From contig NZ_CP139781.1 in the NCBI RefSeq assembly GCF_019679435.2, positions 930,001-994,000 of the forward strand: a DNA stretch of 64,000 nucleotides, in the 5' to 3' direction. Below the pieces are notes generated by a model. The model was not told the origin of the DNA and did no database searches. It saw nothing but the letters and a program-made list of their open reading frames with translations. Numbering within the stretch: position 1 is the first letter of the stretch; every line of letters begins with the position of its first letter. Source of the DNA: Actomonas aquatica (GTDB lineage Bacteria; Verrucomicrobiota; Verrucomicrobiia; Opitutales; Opitutaceae). Position numbers and translations under genes: made by a program. Below, piece after piece: positions 1 through 9,628 of this stretch.

Positions 1-737
1 AACGGGTCGCCGCTCGCTTGCTCCATCCCGGCGCTCTTAGCGGAGCTTCGGGCTGGCACGCCACCAGTGCCGAAGAAGCGCGCGCGATTCGCGACGCCGG
101 ATTTCGACAACCGATCTGCATCTCGCCAAACGGCGTGACTCTGCCCACCGCCGCGGAACAATCGGCCGCCGCATCGCACTGGCATCGCGTGGAACCTGCG
201 ACAACCACGCGCCGAGTCGCCCTGTTTTATTCACGCTTTCACAGCAAGAAGCGGGTGCGGGAGTGCATCGAACTCTGGCATGAGTTGGCCCCCAAGGGCT
301 GGTTACTTCTCGTGGTCGGCATTCCTGAGGAGTTTTCGGTCCAGCAGCTGCGAGACCGGGTGCAACAGCTCAACTCTACGGACGCCGTTAAAGTCCACGA
401 CGGCACCAACGCCCCTCCCCCGTATGCCGCCGCGGAGTTGTTTTTACTTCCCACCCAATCCGAAAACTTCGGCATGGTGGTGGCGGAAGCACTCGCCCAT
501 GGCGTGCCCGCTTTGGTGACGGATGACTTGCCATGGGCAGAACTCGGAAGCCGGGGAGCCGGTTGGAGTGAACCTTGGATCGATCCCTATCGTGCACAGC
601 TGCAGTCCGCTTTGGCGTTGGGCACGCCAGAGCTGGCTGAAATGGGCGAACGCGGGCGCCTTTGGATGAACGAAGCCTTTTCTTGGACTGCTGCTGCCGG
701 CAAGTTAGTCGATTTTTATCATTCCCTGCTTCCCTGA
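1..737 (+). CDS. Glycosyltransferase family 4, 5' end outside the window
   Basis: The reading frame is open to the left edge, so the true start lies upstream; the first in-window candidate (TTG at 18) would remove most of the N-terminal half of a GT4. What remains is the end of the acceptor domain and the whole donor-binding domain. A 'GASGWHATSAEEARAIRDAG' stretch followed by 'SPNGV' is the classic GT4 inter-domain region, and 'ENFGMVVAEALAHGVP' carries the E-x7-E motif that binds the nucleotide sugar. It is a cytoplasmic sugar transferase using an NDP-sugar; donor and acceptor cannot be read from sequence. Its stop is one base before the next gene's ATG, so it is translationally linked to the polysaccharide operon that follows. 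Confidence 0.85.
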   Translation, partial: RVAARLLHPGALSGASGWHATSAEEARAIRDAGFRQPICISPNGVTLPTAAEQSAAASHWHRVEPATTTRRVALFYSRFHSKKRVRECIELWHELAPKGWLLLVVGIPEEFSVQQLRDRVQQLNSTDAVKVHDGTNAPPPYAAAELFLLPTQSENFGMVVAEALAHGVPALVTDDLPWAELGSRGAGWSEPWIDPYRAQLQSALALGTPELAEMGERGRLWMNEAFSWTAAAGKLVDFYHSLLP

Positions 738-738
738 A

Positions 739-1629
739 ATGGGTCTCCCCGTAAACGCTCCCCTGCCGCTCTCTGTTCTCATTCCCGCCCGGAACGAGGA
801 AGCCAATCTACGCGACTGCATCGCCTCATGTTCTGTGGCTGACGACATTGTGGTCGTCGACAGTCGTTCGTCCGACAATACCCCGGCAATTGCCCGGGAG
901 TTGGGCGCTCGGGTGATCGATTTTGATTGGAACGGGCGGCTGCCCAAAAAGAAGAACTGGGCCCTAGCCAACGTGGAATGGAAACACGACTGGGTGTTCA
1001 TTCTCGACGCCGATGAGCGATTCACACCGGAACTGGTCGAGGAGCTTCGAACAATCCTCGCATCGCCCCCCGAGAATACCCCCGGCTACTATGTGAATCG
1101 GCGTTTTTGGTTCCTGGACGGGTGGTTGAAACACTGCGGTTATTACCCGAGTTGGAATCTGCGTTTATTCCGTCACAACTGCGGACGCTACGAGCAGTTC
1201 ACTGGGGTTGAAGATACGGGATCCGGCGACAACGAGGTCCACGAGCATGTGCAACTGCAAGGCTCCGCCGGATACCTCAAAGGCGAACTCGACCATTACG
1301 CATTCCCCACCATCGACATCTGGGTCGAGAAGCATAACCGCTATTCCAGCTGGGAGGCGCAACTCGATCTTTCCGCCGCGGCTCGCGCCGAAAGCACCAC
1401 TGGAAAGCTCAAAACCGACATCGCGTTGAAACGTGTCCTGCGTCGCATCAGTCGCCGACTGCCGTTTCGTCCGACGCTTCGTTTCGTTTACCATTACCTG
1501 TTGCGACGCGGCTTCCTCGACGGCTATCGCGGGTGGGTGTTTTGTCGCCTGCTCGCATTCTACGAGTTCTTGGGCGTGGCCAAGGCTGCCGAATACCGGC
1601 GCAGTCGATCGAGTCCCCCGCCGTCATGA
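739..1629 (+). CDS. Glycosyltransferase family 2, WaaE/KdtX-like
   Basis: A 296-residue GT-A fold glycosyltransferase. It opens with 'LSVLIPARNEEANLRDCI', followed by 'DDIVVVDSRSSDNT' (nucleotide-binding Asp) and 'FILDADERF', which holds the DxD metal site. The stretch 'KKKNWALANVEWKHDWVFIL' is typical of the WaaE/KdtX group that adds glucose or heptose to lipopolysaccharide core and of related exopolysaccharide enzymes. The C-terminal basic, aromatic-rich helices around residues 225-290 suggest peripheral membrane contact. It sits between two GT4 genes, separated by 1 bp upstream and an ATGA overlap downstream, so it acts in the same glycan pathway. Exact sugar specificity is unknown. Confidence 0.85.
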   Translation: MGLPVNAPLPLSVLIPARNEEANLRDCIASCSVADDIVVVDSRSSDNTPAIARELGARVIDFDWNGRLPKKKNWALANVEWKHDWVFILDADERFTPELVEELRTILASPPENTPGYYVNRRFWFLDGWLKHCGYYPSWNLRLFRHNCGRYEQFTGVEDTGSGDNEVHEHVQLQGSAGYLKGELDHYAFPTIDIWVEKHNRYSSWEAQLDLSAAARAESTTGKLKTDIALKRVLRRISRRLPFRPTLRFVYHYLLRRGFLDGYRGWVFCRLLAFYEFLGVAKAAEYRRSRSSPPPS

Positions 1630-2858
1630 GTCGCCTGCTCTTCATCAACCGCTTCTACCGACCCAGCAGTGTCGCCACGGCCCAGCTGCTGACGGATATG
1701 GCCGAGCAGCTCGCGGGGCGAGGTCAGGACGTATCAGTATTGACCTCACGTTTGGACGACCAAGCCCCCACCGATTCGGTCGAAAACGGCGTGCGTTTAC
1801 TACGAGTGCGCGGCACCCGTTGGGGAAACTCAGGCAACGTCGTCGCCCACGCGATCGACCTACTGACCTTCGCATTGGTTGCCGTATTCAAGGCCGTTCG
1901 TTCGGTAGGACGCGGAGACATGGTGGTGATCATGACGGACCCACCGCTTTTAGGCCTGTTGCTTCAGCCGATGCTTCGTTTGCGCGGGGCGCGCATCGTG
2001 CACTGGATCCAAGACATATACCCGGAGGTCATTCAGCGGGTAAGTGGCAGCAACGCCGCCCGATGGCTCGCCGGGCCGCGTAATCGCATGTGGCGCAACG
2101 CGGATGCCTGCATCACGTTGGGCGAAGATATGGCCCGATTGGCGCATCAAGCCGACGTGCCCGCCAACCGAATACATCTCCTGCCCAACTGGGCGCCGGA
2201 TGGCGTTGAACGCCTTGCGCCTGAGCGAGCAACGGAATTGCGTCGCGAATGGGGACTCGAAGGGAAGTTCGTCATTCTCTACTTTGGTAATTTCGGGCGA
2301 GTGCATGCGCTGGACCAGATTCTCGACCTGGCCGATGAACTGCGGGATGACCGCCGGGTGTCGTTTTGCCTTGTGGGTCCGGGACCGCAGAAAGCGGCGC
2401 TTGAGACCGCTGCCACCAACAGAGGACTGACCGCCGTGCGTTTTCACCCGGCACAACCACGCGAGCGGCGGAGCGAGATTCTTGCGCTGGGTGATGTTCA
2501 CCTCGTGACCCTCAAGGCCGGCTGCGAAGATGTGGTTTTCCCCAGCAAACTGTATGGCATCTGTGCCGCCGGTCATCCGGTCCTGTTCATCGGCCCGCCC
2601 GACTGTGAATTCGCCCAACTCATCCAAGAGCGCGGTCTGGGACTGAATGGCGATCCATCGAGTATGCCAAAGCTCGCCGAGCAAATCCGCAAATGGGTCG
2701 AGGATCCATCACAGGCCAAGACCCATGCGGCCGCCGCACATCACTTCTATGTGACAGAGGGCAACGCGCAGGTCGCCGCCGAACGATGGTTGCAAATCAT
2801 GGCCAGAATCGAAGCACTGCACACCTCGGCGGGATTGAAGCCTTCTTCCACTCGATGA
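1626..2858 (+). CDS. Glycosyltransferase family 4, WcaI-like
   Basis: A 410-residue GT-B glycosyltransferase. The ATG at 1626 is chosen because it forms an ATGA overlap with the preceding stop and puts 'MSRLLFINRFYRPSSVATAQLL' at the N-terminus, as in the WcaI family of colanic acid biosynthesis; an ATG at 1533 in the same frame only adds out-of-family residues. Visible features are 'IVHWIQDIYPEVIQRV' in the N-terminal domain, 'ILYFGNFGRVHALDQIL' at the start of the donor domain and 'KLYGICAAGHPVLFIG' in the C-terminal donor site. WcaI homologues transfer fucose or another hexose to a polyprenyl-diphospho-sugar at the inner face of the membrane. Here the next gene makes that lipid-linked first sugar, which supports a second-sugar role, an inference from context. 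Confidence 0.85.
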   Translation: MSRLLFINRFYRPSSVATAQLLTDMAEQLAGRGQDVSVLTSRLDDQAPTDSVENGVRLLRVRGTRWGNSGNVVAHAIDLLTFALVAVFKAVRSVGRGDMVVIMTDPPLLGLLLQPMLRLRGARIVHWIQDIYPEVIQRVSGSNAARWLAGPRNRMWRNADACITLGEDMARLAHQADVPANRIHLLPNWAPDGVERLAPERATELRREWGLEGKFVILYFGNFGRVHALDQILDLADELRDDRRVSFCLVGPGPQKAALETAATNRGLTAVRFHPAQPRERRSEILALGDVHLVTLKAGCEDVVFPSKLYGICAAGHPVLFIGPPDCEFAQLIQERGLGLNGDPSSMPKLAEQIRKWVEDPSQAKTHAAAAHHFYVTEGNAQVAAERWLQIMARIEALHTSAGLKPSSTR

Positions 2859-4267
2859 CGATTCGTCGCGGCCATCTCTTTCTCTTGCTCGGACTCGACA
2901 CCCTGGTGGTGTTCGTGACCTTCAATCTGCTCGGCCAATTGCGCGGCATTTTGGGCGCCGGGAACTGGCTACTCTCTCCGCTGCTGACCCCGTGGGTATT
3001 CACCGTCGTCGGACTATTCCTGATCGATGGCTACCGATCGCGCACGGAAATGATGAGCGCCGACTACACCTCGCAGCATTTCGTGGCGATTGCGTTCGCT
3101 CTCTTGGCAACGCTCATCGTCTCGTTTGTGCTCATCACCGAAGGGTCGCGTCTCGAAGACTCGCGTTTGGTCATAACCATGGGTTTCGCCTGTGTTGCCT
3201 TTCTCACCCTAAGCTACCGCCGGTCGATTCACCGCTGGATGAGCCATGAACGCTCCGATCGTGCGGTGCTATTTCTCGGCGACCAAGCCTCCTGTGAAAC
3301 CTTCCGGGCAGCATGTGCCGAAAACGAGTTCCGGCAAAGAGTCATTTACGCCTACACCGGCGATGCCCCCCCCCCGCCGATGTCGGCGAAAAATTCGGAG
3401 GCCGATAGACTGCGGATGTATCGGGCCGTATTGGATGAAATCAAGTCGGGCGACATTTCGGTGGAAGCCGTAGTGCTCAAAGAAACCGCCAGCTCGATTC
3501 CGGAGGGTTTGGCCAGTGAACTCACCGAGTTGTATTTTACCGGTGTTCCGACCTTCACCCTCGAGCTCTTCTACGAGACCTACTGGCGCAAAATTCCCCT
3601 CTACCGCATCAACTATGTGTGGCTGTTCCAAAAAGGTTTTGAGATCGCCCGTAACCCGGTGTTCGAACGGATGAAACGCATGGCCGATGTGATTTCGTCT
3701 GCCTTGGGTCTTGTCTTGGCATCCCCGATTCTCTTGGCCGCAGCCTTGGCAATCAAGTTCACCGATGGCGGCAGCGTTTTCTTTGAACAGACCCGCATCG
3801 GCCGCAATCGAGTCCCCTTCCAAATCCTCAAACTTAGGACCATGCGATCGCTGCCGCCTGCGGATGTAGAGGCCGCATCGGTGCCTGGAAAAGACAGCCG
3901 TTACACGCAGGAGAACGACCCCCGCATCACTCGGGTGGGCAACTTTCTGCGCAAAACCCGGATCGATGAAGTGCCACAGTTGTGGAACGTGCTGCGGGGC
4001 GAAATGAGCCTCATCGGACCACGCGCGGAATGGGACGCTCTGGTGGCCGACTACGAAGAAAAAATCCCCTGCTACCACTTCCGTCACCTCGTTCGCCCTG
4101 GCATCACCGGCTGGGCCCAAATCAACTACCCCTATGGCGCGGGGATCGACGATACTCTGCGCAAGTTGGAGTATGACCTCTACTACATCCGTCACTTTTC
4201 CTTCGTGATGGATGCCGCCATCGTGCTGCGCACGATCCACTTGATGGTATTTGGCAAGGGACGTTGA
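2855..4267 (+). CDS. Polyprenyl-phosphate sugar-1-phosphate transferase (WcaJ/WbaP type)
   Basis: A 470-residue membrane enzyme that starts lipid-linked polysaccharide synthesis by moving a hexose-1-phosphate from an NDP-sugar to undecaprenyl phosphate. The N-terminal ~150 residues hold about four membrane helices, followed by a Rossmann-like cytoplasmic region (CoA-binding-3 type) and a C-terminal bacterial sugar transferase domain from about residue 270. Diagnostic pieces are '[11 protein letters not shown]', '[10 protein letters not shown]', '[19 protein letters not shown]', '[10 protein letters not shown]' and '[16 protein letters not shown]'. The ATG at 2855 overlaps the previous stop (ATGA); an upstream in-frame ATG at 2693 lies inside the preceding gene and is rejected. 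It closes the operon. Confidence 0.93.
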   Translation: MTIRRGHLFLLLGLDTLVVFVTFNLLGQLRGILGAGNWLLSPLLTPWVFTVVGLFLIDGYRSRTEMMSADYTSQHFVAIAFALLATLIVSFVLITEGSRLEDSRLVITMGFACVAFLTLSYRRSIHRWMSHERSDRAVLFLGDQASCETFRAACAENEFRQRVIYAYTGDAPPPPMSAKNSEADRLRMYRAVLDEIKSGDISVEAVVLKETASSIPEGLASELTELYFTGVPTFTLELFYETYWRKIPLYRINYVWLFQKGFEIARNPVFERMKRMADVISSALGLVLASPILLAAALAIKFTDGGSVFFEQTRIGRNRVPFQILKLRTMRSLPPADVEAASVPGKDSRYTQENDPRITRVGNFLRKTRIDEVPQLWNVLRGEMSLIGPRAEWDALVADYEEKIPCYHFRHLVRPGITGWAQINYPYGAGIDDTLRKLEYDLYYIRHFSFVMDAAIVLRTIHLMVFGKGR

Positions 4268-4300
4268 AATAATCTGTCTCGCGGGCCCCTCTTGTAAGTC

Positions 4301-5707
4301 ATGAAACGCCCCATCTCTTACGACTTCATCGCCATAGGCGGTGGATCCGCTGGTTTTAACGCGGCTCGCGTCGCCGCCGATCTCGGCAAAAAGGTAGCCA
4401 TCGTCGACGGCGCAGAAGAGCTGGGTGGGCTCTGTATCCTCCGCGGCTGCATGCCGTCGAAAACTCTACTCTATTCGACCGATGTGTTGCACCTCGCCCA
4501 GCACGGAAAGCTTTTCGGTCTCAACATTCCGTCGGCCAAGGTCGACATGAAGCGCCTCCACGCCCGCAAGAAGGCGATCATTGGGGAATTCGCCGAATAC
4601 CGCGCCAAAGCGATGATGCAGAAGCGTTACGACGTTTATCGCGCACACGCCAAGTTCATCGATCCGCACACCATTGCGCTCTCCGACGGCAAACTGCTTC
4701 GCGCCGAGCGCTTCATCATTGGCACGGGCTCCAAGGTTTCCGTGCCTCCACTCCCCGGCCTCGCCGACACTCCGTTTTGGACGAGCGACGATGTGCTCGA
4801 CCTGGATTTTGTGCCCCAAAGCGTCATCGTGCTCGGCGGCGGAATCGTTGCCTGCGAGCTCAGCCAATTCCTCAGTCGCATCGGATCTCGCGTCGTCCAG
4901 ATTCAACGCAGTTCCCACATCCTCAAAGAGCATTCGCCCGAGGCCTCCATCGTCGTGGAGGACGCGTTCCGGGACGAAGGGATCGATCTCCATACCGGCA
5001 CGAGCATCCAATCAATCCGCACGACCAGCGACGGTGGCGTCAGCGTTACTTTCCTCAACTCCGACGGCAAGAAGCTCACTCGTCGCGCCAAGCACCTTTT
5101 CAACGCTCTCGGTCGCAGCCCCAACACTGGGTCTCTCGACCTCGCCAACGCAGGCGTGGAACTGCAGAAGTCCGGCCGCATCAAAATCAACCAGTGGCAG
5201 CAAACGACTCAGCGCCACATCTACGCCGGAGGCGACTGCTGCGGACCGCACGACATAGTGCATCTCGCGGTGGCACAGGGCGAACTCGCCGCTCGCCACG
5301 CTTTCGGCGAAAAGAAGCTCAAGCCGGTTGATGAGAACCTGCTCCTCAGCGTCGTTTTCACCGAACCGCCCATCGCCTCGATCGGCCGCTCCGAAGCGCA
5401 GCTCAAGGCCGAAGGCACGCCCTTCCTCACCGCGAGCTACCCCTTCGACGATCACGGCAAGTCCATCCTGATGGAGGCCAAACGCGGCTACGTGAAGGTC
5501 ATCGCCGAACCCAAACGTGGACGGATCCTCGGTGCCGAAATCGTGGGTCCGCAAGCCGGCGAACTCATCCACTGCTTCACGGCTCCGCTGGCGATGAAAG
5601 CCACGGTCTTCGATCTGCTCAAAGCCCCGTGGTATCACCCGACCCTCGCGGAAATCCTGACCTATCCGCTCGAGGACATCGCCGACGAAATCAACGGCGA
5701 CGCCTGA
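4301..5707 (+). CDS. FAD-dependent pyridine nucleotide-disulfide oxidoreductase
   Basis: A 468-residue class I flavin disulfide reductase related to dihydrolipoyl dehydrogenase and mercuric reductase. The FAD-binding 'IGGGSAGFNAA' is at residues 12-22; the redox pair is Cys45 and Cys50 in 'GGLCILRGCMPSK' (the usual C-x4-C spacing); a NAD(P)-binding 'VIVLGGGIVACELS' lies near 175; 'IYAGGDC' marks the second FAD site near 308; and the dimer-interface 'HPTLAE' (His446/Glu451) supplies the proton-relay dyad. All catalytic residues of an active enzyme are therefore present. There is no lipoyl-enzyme gene nearby, so the substrate is open: dihydrolipoamide, a small thiol or a metal are all possible. 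It lies 33 bp after the sugar transferase and converges with hisA, stops 2 bp apart. Confidence 0.9.
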   Translation: MKRPISYDFIAIGGGSAGFNAARVAADLGKKVAIVDGAEELGGLCILRGCMPSKTLLYSTDVLHLAQHGKLFGLNIPSAKVDMKRLHARKKAIIGEFAEYRAKAMMQKRYDVYRAHAKFIDPHTIALSDGKLLRAERFIIGTGSKVSVPPLPGLADTPFWTSDDVLDLDFVPQSVIVLGGGIVACELSQFLSRIGSRVVQIQRSSHILKEHSPEASIVVEDAFRDEGIDLHTGTSIQSIRTTSDGGVSVTFLNSDGKKLTRRAKHLFNALGRSPNTGSLDLANAGVELQKSGRIKINQWQQTTQRHIYAGGDCCGPHDIVHLAVAQGELAARHAFGEKKLKPVDENLLLSVVFTEPPIASIGRSEAQLKAEGTPFLTASYPFDDHGKSILMEAKRGYVKVIAEPKRGRILGAEIVGPQAGELIHCFTAPLAMKATVFDLLKAPWYHPTLAEILTYPLEDIADEINGDA

Positions 5708-5709
5708 AA

Positions 5710-6438
5710 TCAGGTCTTCGCGATCGCCAGCAGATCGCTCAGCTCCACTCGTTTCTCATAGAGGGCTTTGCCCACGATGACGCCGCCCAGGTTCGGGCGG
5801 CGTTTTTCGATTTCGGCCAAGCCGATTACGTCCTCGCGTCGGCTCACCCCACCGCTGGCGATGATCGTTGCGGAAACCGCGTCGGCCATTTCTTCCTGCG
5901 CGGCGAAATTGGGGCCCGTCAGCATCCCGTCGGTGCCGATGTCGGTGTAGATGATCGTCTGCACGCCGATGGCGTCCATGCGCTTGGCGAGATCGATCGC
6001 GCCGACTCCGGTGGTATCGACCCACCCCTTGACGGCGACCTGGCCATCCTTGGCGTCGATGCCGACCGCGATCTTTTCGCCGAAAGCCTGCACCATCTCG
6101 GCCACAAATTCTGCGCTCTCTGCGGCCCGCGTGCCGATGACGACCCGGCTCACGCCGAGCCCGAGCGCGCGCTCAATCGTTTCGCGGTCGCGCATGCCCC
6201 CGCCGAGCTGCACCTGCATGCCCGTCTGCGCGATGGCTTCCACCCGCGCCAGGTTCTGCGGTGACCCCGCAAACGCCCCATCGAGATCAACCACATGCAC
6301 CCACGGGCTACCCGTCGCCTGAAAGGTCTTGGCGACCTCGGCCGGGTCCGTCGCGTAGACCGTCTCTTGGTCGGCGCGTCCTTGCAGCAACCGCACCGCG
6401 CGGCCGCCTTTGATGTCAATGGCTGGATAGATGATCAT
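5710..6438 (-). CDS. hisA: HisA, phosphoribosylformimino-5-aminoimidazole carboxamide ribotide isomerase
   Basis: A 242-residue (beta/alpha)8 barrel that opens the ribose ring of ProFAR to give PRFAR in histidine biosynthesis. 'IYPAIDIKGGRAVRLLQG' carries the first catalytic Asp and the first half-barrel phosphate region, 'VQLGGGMRD' and 'IIASGGVSRREDV' are the two phosphate-binding loops, and 'YTDIGTDGMLTGPN' has the second catalytic Asp. The ATG at 6438 is chosen because the frame upstream of it is only antisense to the peptidase gene and low-complexity spacer. The usual hisH/hisF neighbours are not in the window, so hisA stands alone here, divergent from the M42 peptidase across a 66-bp spacer. 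Confidence 0.96.
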   Translation of the reverse strand: MIIYPAIDIKGGRAVRLLQGRADQETVYATDPAEVAKTFQATGSPWVHVVDLDGAFAGSPQNLARVEAIAQTGMQVQLGGGMRDRETIERALGLGVSRVVIGTRAAESAEFVAEMVQAFGEKIAVGIDAKDGQVAVKGWVDTTGVGAIDLAKRMDAIGVQTIIYTDIGTDGMLTGPNFAAQEEMADAVSATIIASGGVSRREDVIGLAEIEKRRPNLGGVIVGKALYEKRVELSDLLAIAKT

Positions 6439-6439
6439 C

Positions 6440-6478
6440 GGGAATTTTGATTTTGGGTTTTTGATTTTCGATTTCAGG
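6440..6478. repeat. T-rich quasi-periodic intergenic element
   Basis: The spacer between divergent hisA and the peptidase is strikingly T-rich on the plus strand and is built of slightly varied 'TTTTGAT' / 'TTTCGAT' / 'TTTTGGG' units. Read as protein it would give 'KSKIKNPKSKFP', a pattern I recall from spurious ORFs in many environmental bacterial genomes, so it looks like a copy of a dispersed intergenic repeat rather than plain promoter DNA. It probably also overlaps the promoters of both genes. Copy number cannot be judged from one window. Confidence 0.45.
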
Positions 6479-6504
6479 CTGGGCCGAAAGCAACTGTTCC
6501 TTTC

Positions 6505-7575
6505 ATGGCAAAATCTTACTCTCCTCCTCCCTTCCTCGTGGAACTGCTCGCCGCGCGCGCTCCGTCCGGCGACGAATTTGAATCCCAGGCCGTCTTCGAC
6601 CGCCACGTCCAGCCTTCGGCGGACATCTATCAGAAAGACGCCCTCGGCAACCGGATCGCGACGCTCAATCCCAAGGGTGACCCGATACTCATGCTTGCCG
6701 GTCACTTGGACGAGCTCGGGCTCATCGTCACCTACGTCAACAACGACGGCTTCCTCTACTTCAACACCATCGGTGGTCACGACCGCATCATGATCCCGGG
6801 TCGTCGCGTGATCATTCGCACGGCCAACGGCCCCGTGAAGGGCGTCACCGGCAAACGAGCCGTGCATCTCATGAACCCGGAGGATCGCAAGAAGGTCCCG
6901 GAGATCCATGAGATGTGGATCGATATCGGCGCAAAGGATAAGAAGGACGCCCTCAAGCGCGTGAGCATCGGCGACACCGCCACCTACGACCACGAGTTTG
7001 AGTTGCTCAATGGCTCCATCGGCACCGCCCGCGCCTTCGACAACAAGGTCGGCGCTTACGTCGTCGGTGAAGTCCTGATCCGCCTCGCCAAAGCCAAAAA
7101 GAAACCCGCCGCGCGCGTCGTGGCCGTTGGCACCGCGCAGGAAGAGATCGGCGTGCGCGGAGCGACCACCTCCAGCTACGCCGTAGATCCGCATATCGCC
7201 GTCGCCATCGACGTCGGCCACGCCACCGACCACCCCGATTGCGACAACCGCAAATTCGGCGAAACCAAACTCGGCGGCGGCCCGATCATCTGCCGCGGTC
7301 CCAACATCAATCCCCTGCTCTACGAGCGCCTCGTCGAGGCCGCTAAGAAAGCCAAGATCGACTACCAGTTGGAAGCCGACCCGCGCCCGACTGGCACCGA
7401 CGCGCGCGCGATCCAGATGGCCCGCGGCGGTGTTGCCACCGGACTGATCTCGATTCCGCTGCGCTACATGCACACCCCCAGCGAAATGGTCGATCTCGCC
7501 GACGTGGAAGCCTGCGTGCAGCTGCTGGTCGAGTTCACCAAAGCACTCAAGCCGGGCGACTACCTGCACTGGTAG
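6505..7575 (+). CDS. M42 family metallo-aminopeptidase
   Basis: A 356-residue cytoplasmic di-metal aminopeptidase of the M42 family (PepA/FrvX/glutamyl aminopeptidase group), which trims N-terminal residues from peptides. The metal ligands are all visible: His in 'LAGHLDELG', bridging Asp in 'ARAFDNKVG', the catalytic and metal-binding Glu pair in 'GTAQEEIGVRG', Asp in 'AIDVGHATD', and His in 'LRYMHTPSEMVD'. The PDZ-like dimerisation insert 'GVTGKRAVHLM' around 115 is also typical. Some relatives were once annotated as endoglucanases; the intact ligand set favours peptidase activity. It is transcribed divergently from hisA and ends before a strong hairpin terminator. Confidence 0.93.
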   Translation: MAKSYSPPPFLVELLAARAPSGDEFESQAVFDRHVQPSADIYQKDALGNRIATLNPKGDPILMLAGHLDELGLIVTYVNNDGFLYFNTIGGHDRIMIPGRRVIIRTANGPVKGVTGKRAVHLMNPEDRKKVPEIHEMWIDIGAKDKKDALKRVSIGDTATYDHEFELLNGSIGTARAFDNKVGAYVVGEVLIRLAKAKKKPAARVVAVGTAQEEIGVRGATTSSYAVDPHIAVAIDVGHATDHPDCDNRKFGETKLGGGPIICRGPNINPLLYERLVEAAKKAKIDYQLEADPRPTGTDARAIQMARGGVATGLISIPLRYMHTPSEMVDLADVEACVQLLVEFTKALKPGDYLHW

Positions 7576-7605
7576 TCGCGCCCCGCGTCACCTTCCTCTC
7601 AAAAC

Positions 7606-7633
7606 AAAAGGGCGCCTGCTGAGGCGCCCTTTT
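7606..7633. terminator. Bidirectional rho-independent terminator
   Basis: A perfect 11-bp inverted repeat (7606-7616 pairing with 7623-7633) with a 6-nt loop. The core is 'GGGCGCC', flanked by four A on the left and four T on the right, so it ends transcripts from both directions. It sits between the convergent M42 peptidase and the ABC ATPase gene. Confidence 0.9.
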
Positions 7634-7657
7634 CTGTATCCCGTAAGCGGCTCGTCC

Positions 7658-8361
<704 letters not shown>

Positions 8362-8365
<4 letters not shown>

Positions 8366-9615
8366 TGGGCTGTCCCCCGAATAACGTCACCTGGCTCCAG
8401 CCGAGCGGCACGACGCGCCGGCACCAGACTCGCGATCATGACCATGATGATGGCCGTGATTGTCGCCGCGACGTAGTGCCAGATGGACCACGACACGATG
8501 AACGTATCCGTGGCGAAAATACCGGTGATACGCACCGGCACATTGGAAATCACATAGGTGCCGCCAGCGCCGAGCGCACAGCCCAAGATGGTGCCGATCA
8601 CCAGCACGATGACCGCCTGCCACAGGAAGATCTGAAGCACGTCCTCTCGGGTGTAGCCCATCGAGCGCAGGATCGCGATGTCCTTGGTCTTCTCCATCAC
8701 GATCATGGCGAGTGTGTTGAACATCGCCAGACCCGCGATGAGCGTGAAGACCGACACCGTAATGCCGGAGGAGATACGCAAGGCCCGGAAAACCTCGAGC
8801 CAAGTCTTCTCGCGCTCCTGCCAACTGGTCGCGCTGTGTCCGAGAGTCTCCTCCATGAGCACCGCATCTGCGGGGGCGCGATTTGGCTCGATCAAACCGA
8901 CCTGCAAAAACGAAGCACCGGTGGTTTTCTTGAGCAACGAACGGGCCTCACCGAGGTGCATGTAGACACGTTCCTTGTCGATGTCGGCCACGCCGGTCTC
9001 GTAGATGGCGCAGATGGTGTAACGGCGATTCTGTTCACGCGTTTGCAGTGACACCGAATCCCCCGGCTCCAGTCGCAGACGCGTTGCCAGAACCCGGCCG
9101 ATCATTATGCCAAGCGCCGACACACGATATTCCGCCAAATCCCCGCGCACGATCTGGTGCTCCAGGTCGGAGACCGCGATGTGGTCGTCCAATTCGATGC
9201 CGTAGATCTTGGCGTCCTCGTCCTTGAAGGAGCTCTCTACCGTCACCGATCCGGTCACGACCTGAGAAATGGCGGCCACGTTGGCGAAGGGGCGCAGCCC
9301 CTTGATCAGCAACGCGGGCTCGTCGATGCCCTCGATGTATTTCCGGTTCTTCTCATTGGAGATGAGCATGCTCGACTCACCAAAATCGGTGCCGCCGGCA
9401 TACATCACTCCCATCGTGTCCTGAATCTTGTCGGCGATCCGAATAGCGCCGTTGGTGCCCAGGATGGTGCGGATGAAGAATTTCTCGAAACCGCTGGTGG
9501 TGGCCTGAGTGATGATGAAAAGGCCAACGCCCAGCACGATGCAGGCGAGGCTCATCAGCATGGCTCGCTTCTTCGCGGTGAGAAACCGCAGGGCGATGCG
9601 AAAGTTAGGCGACAT
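8362..9615 (-). CDS. ABC transporter permease, LolC/LolE-MacB type (FtsX fold)
   Basis: A 417-residue inner-membrane protein with one helix near the N-terminus ('MSLACIVLGVGLFIITQAT'), a large periplasmic domain from about 45 to 285, and three C-terminal helices in the FtsX domain ('AGLAMFNTLAMIVMEKTKDIAILRSMGYT' region and beyond). That conserved 'IAILRSMG' string is typical of LolC/LolE and MacB. The start at 9615 gives a native 'MSPNFRIALRFLTAKK' N-terminus and leaves a short gap after the HlyD stop; the longer version from 9648 would overlap that gene. With the LolD-type ATPase it forms the inner-membrane pump of a tripartite exporter; lipoprotein, peptide or lipid cargo are all possible. 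Confidence 0.92.
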
Positions 9616-9628
9616 AATCGCGCTCGGC

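Noticed and set aside
6439-7569. Long minus-strand extension of the hisA frame across the M42 peptidase gene
   Set aside because: It is the antisense of the peptidase coding sequence plus the T-rich spacer; the HisA family begins at the ATG at 6438, and the translated extension has no family pattern.
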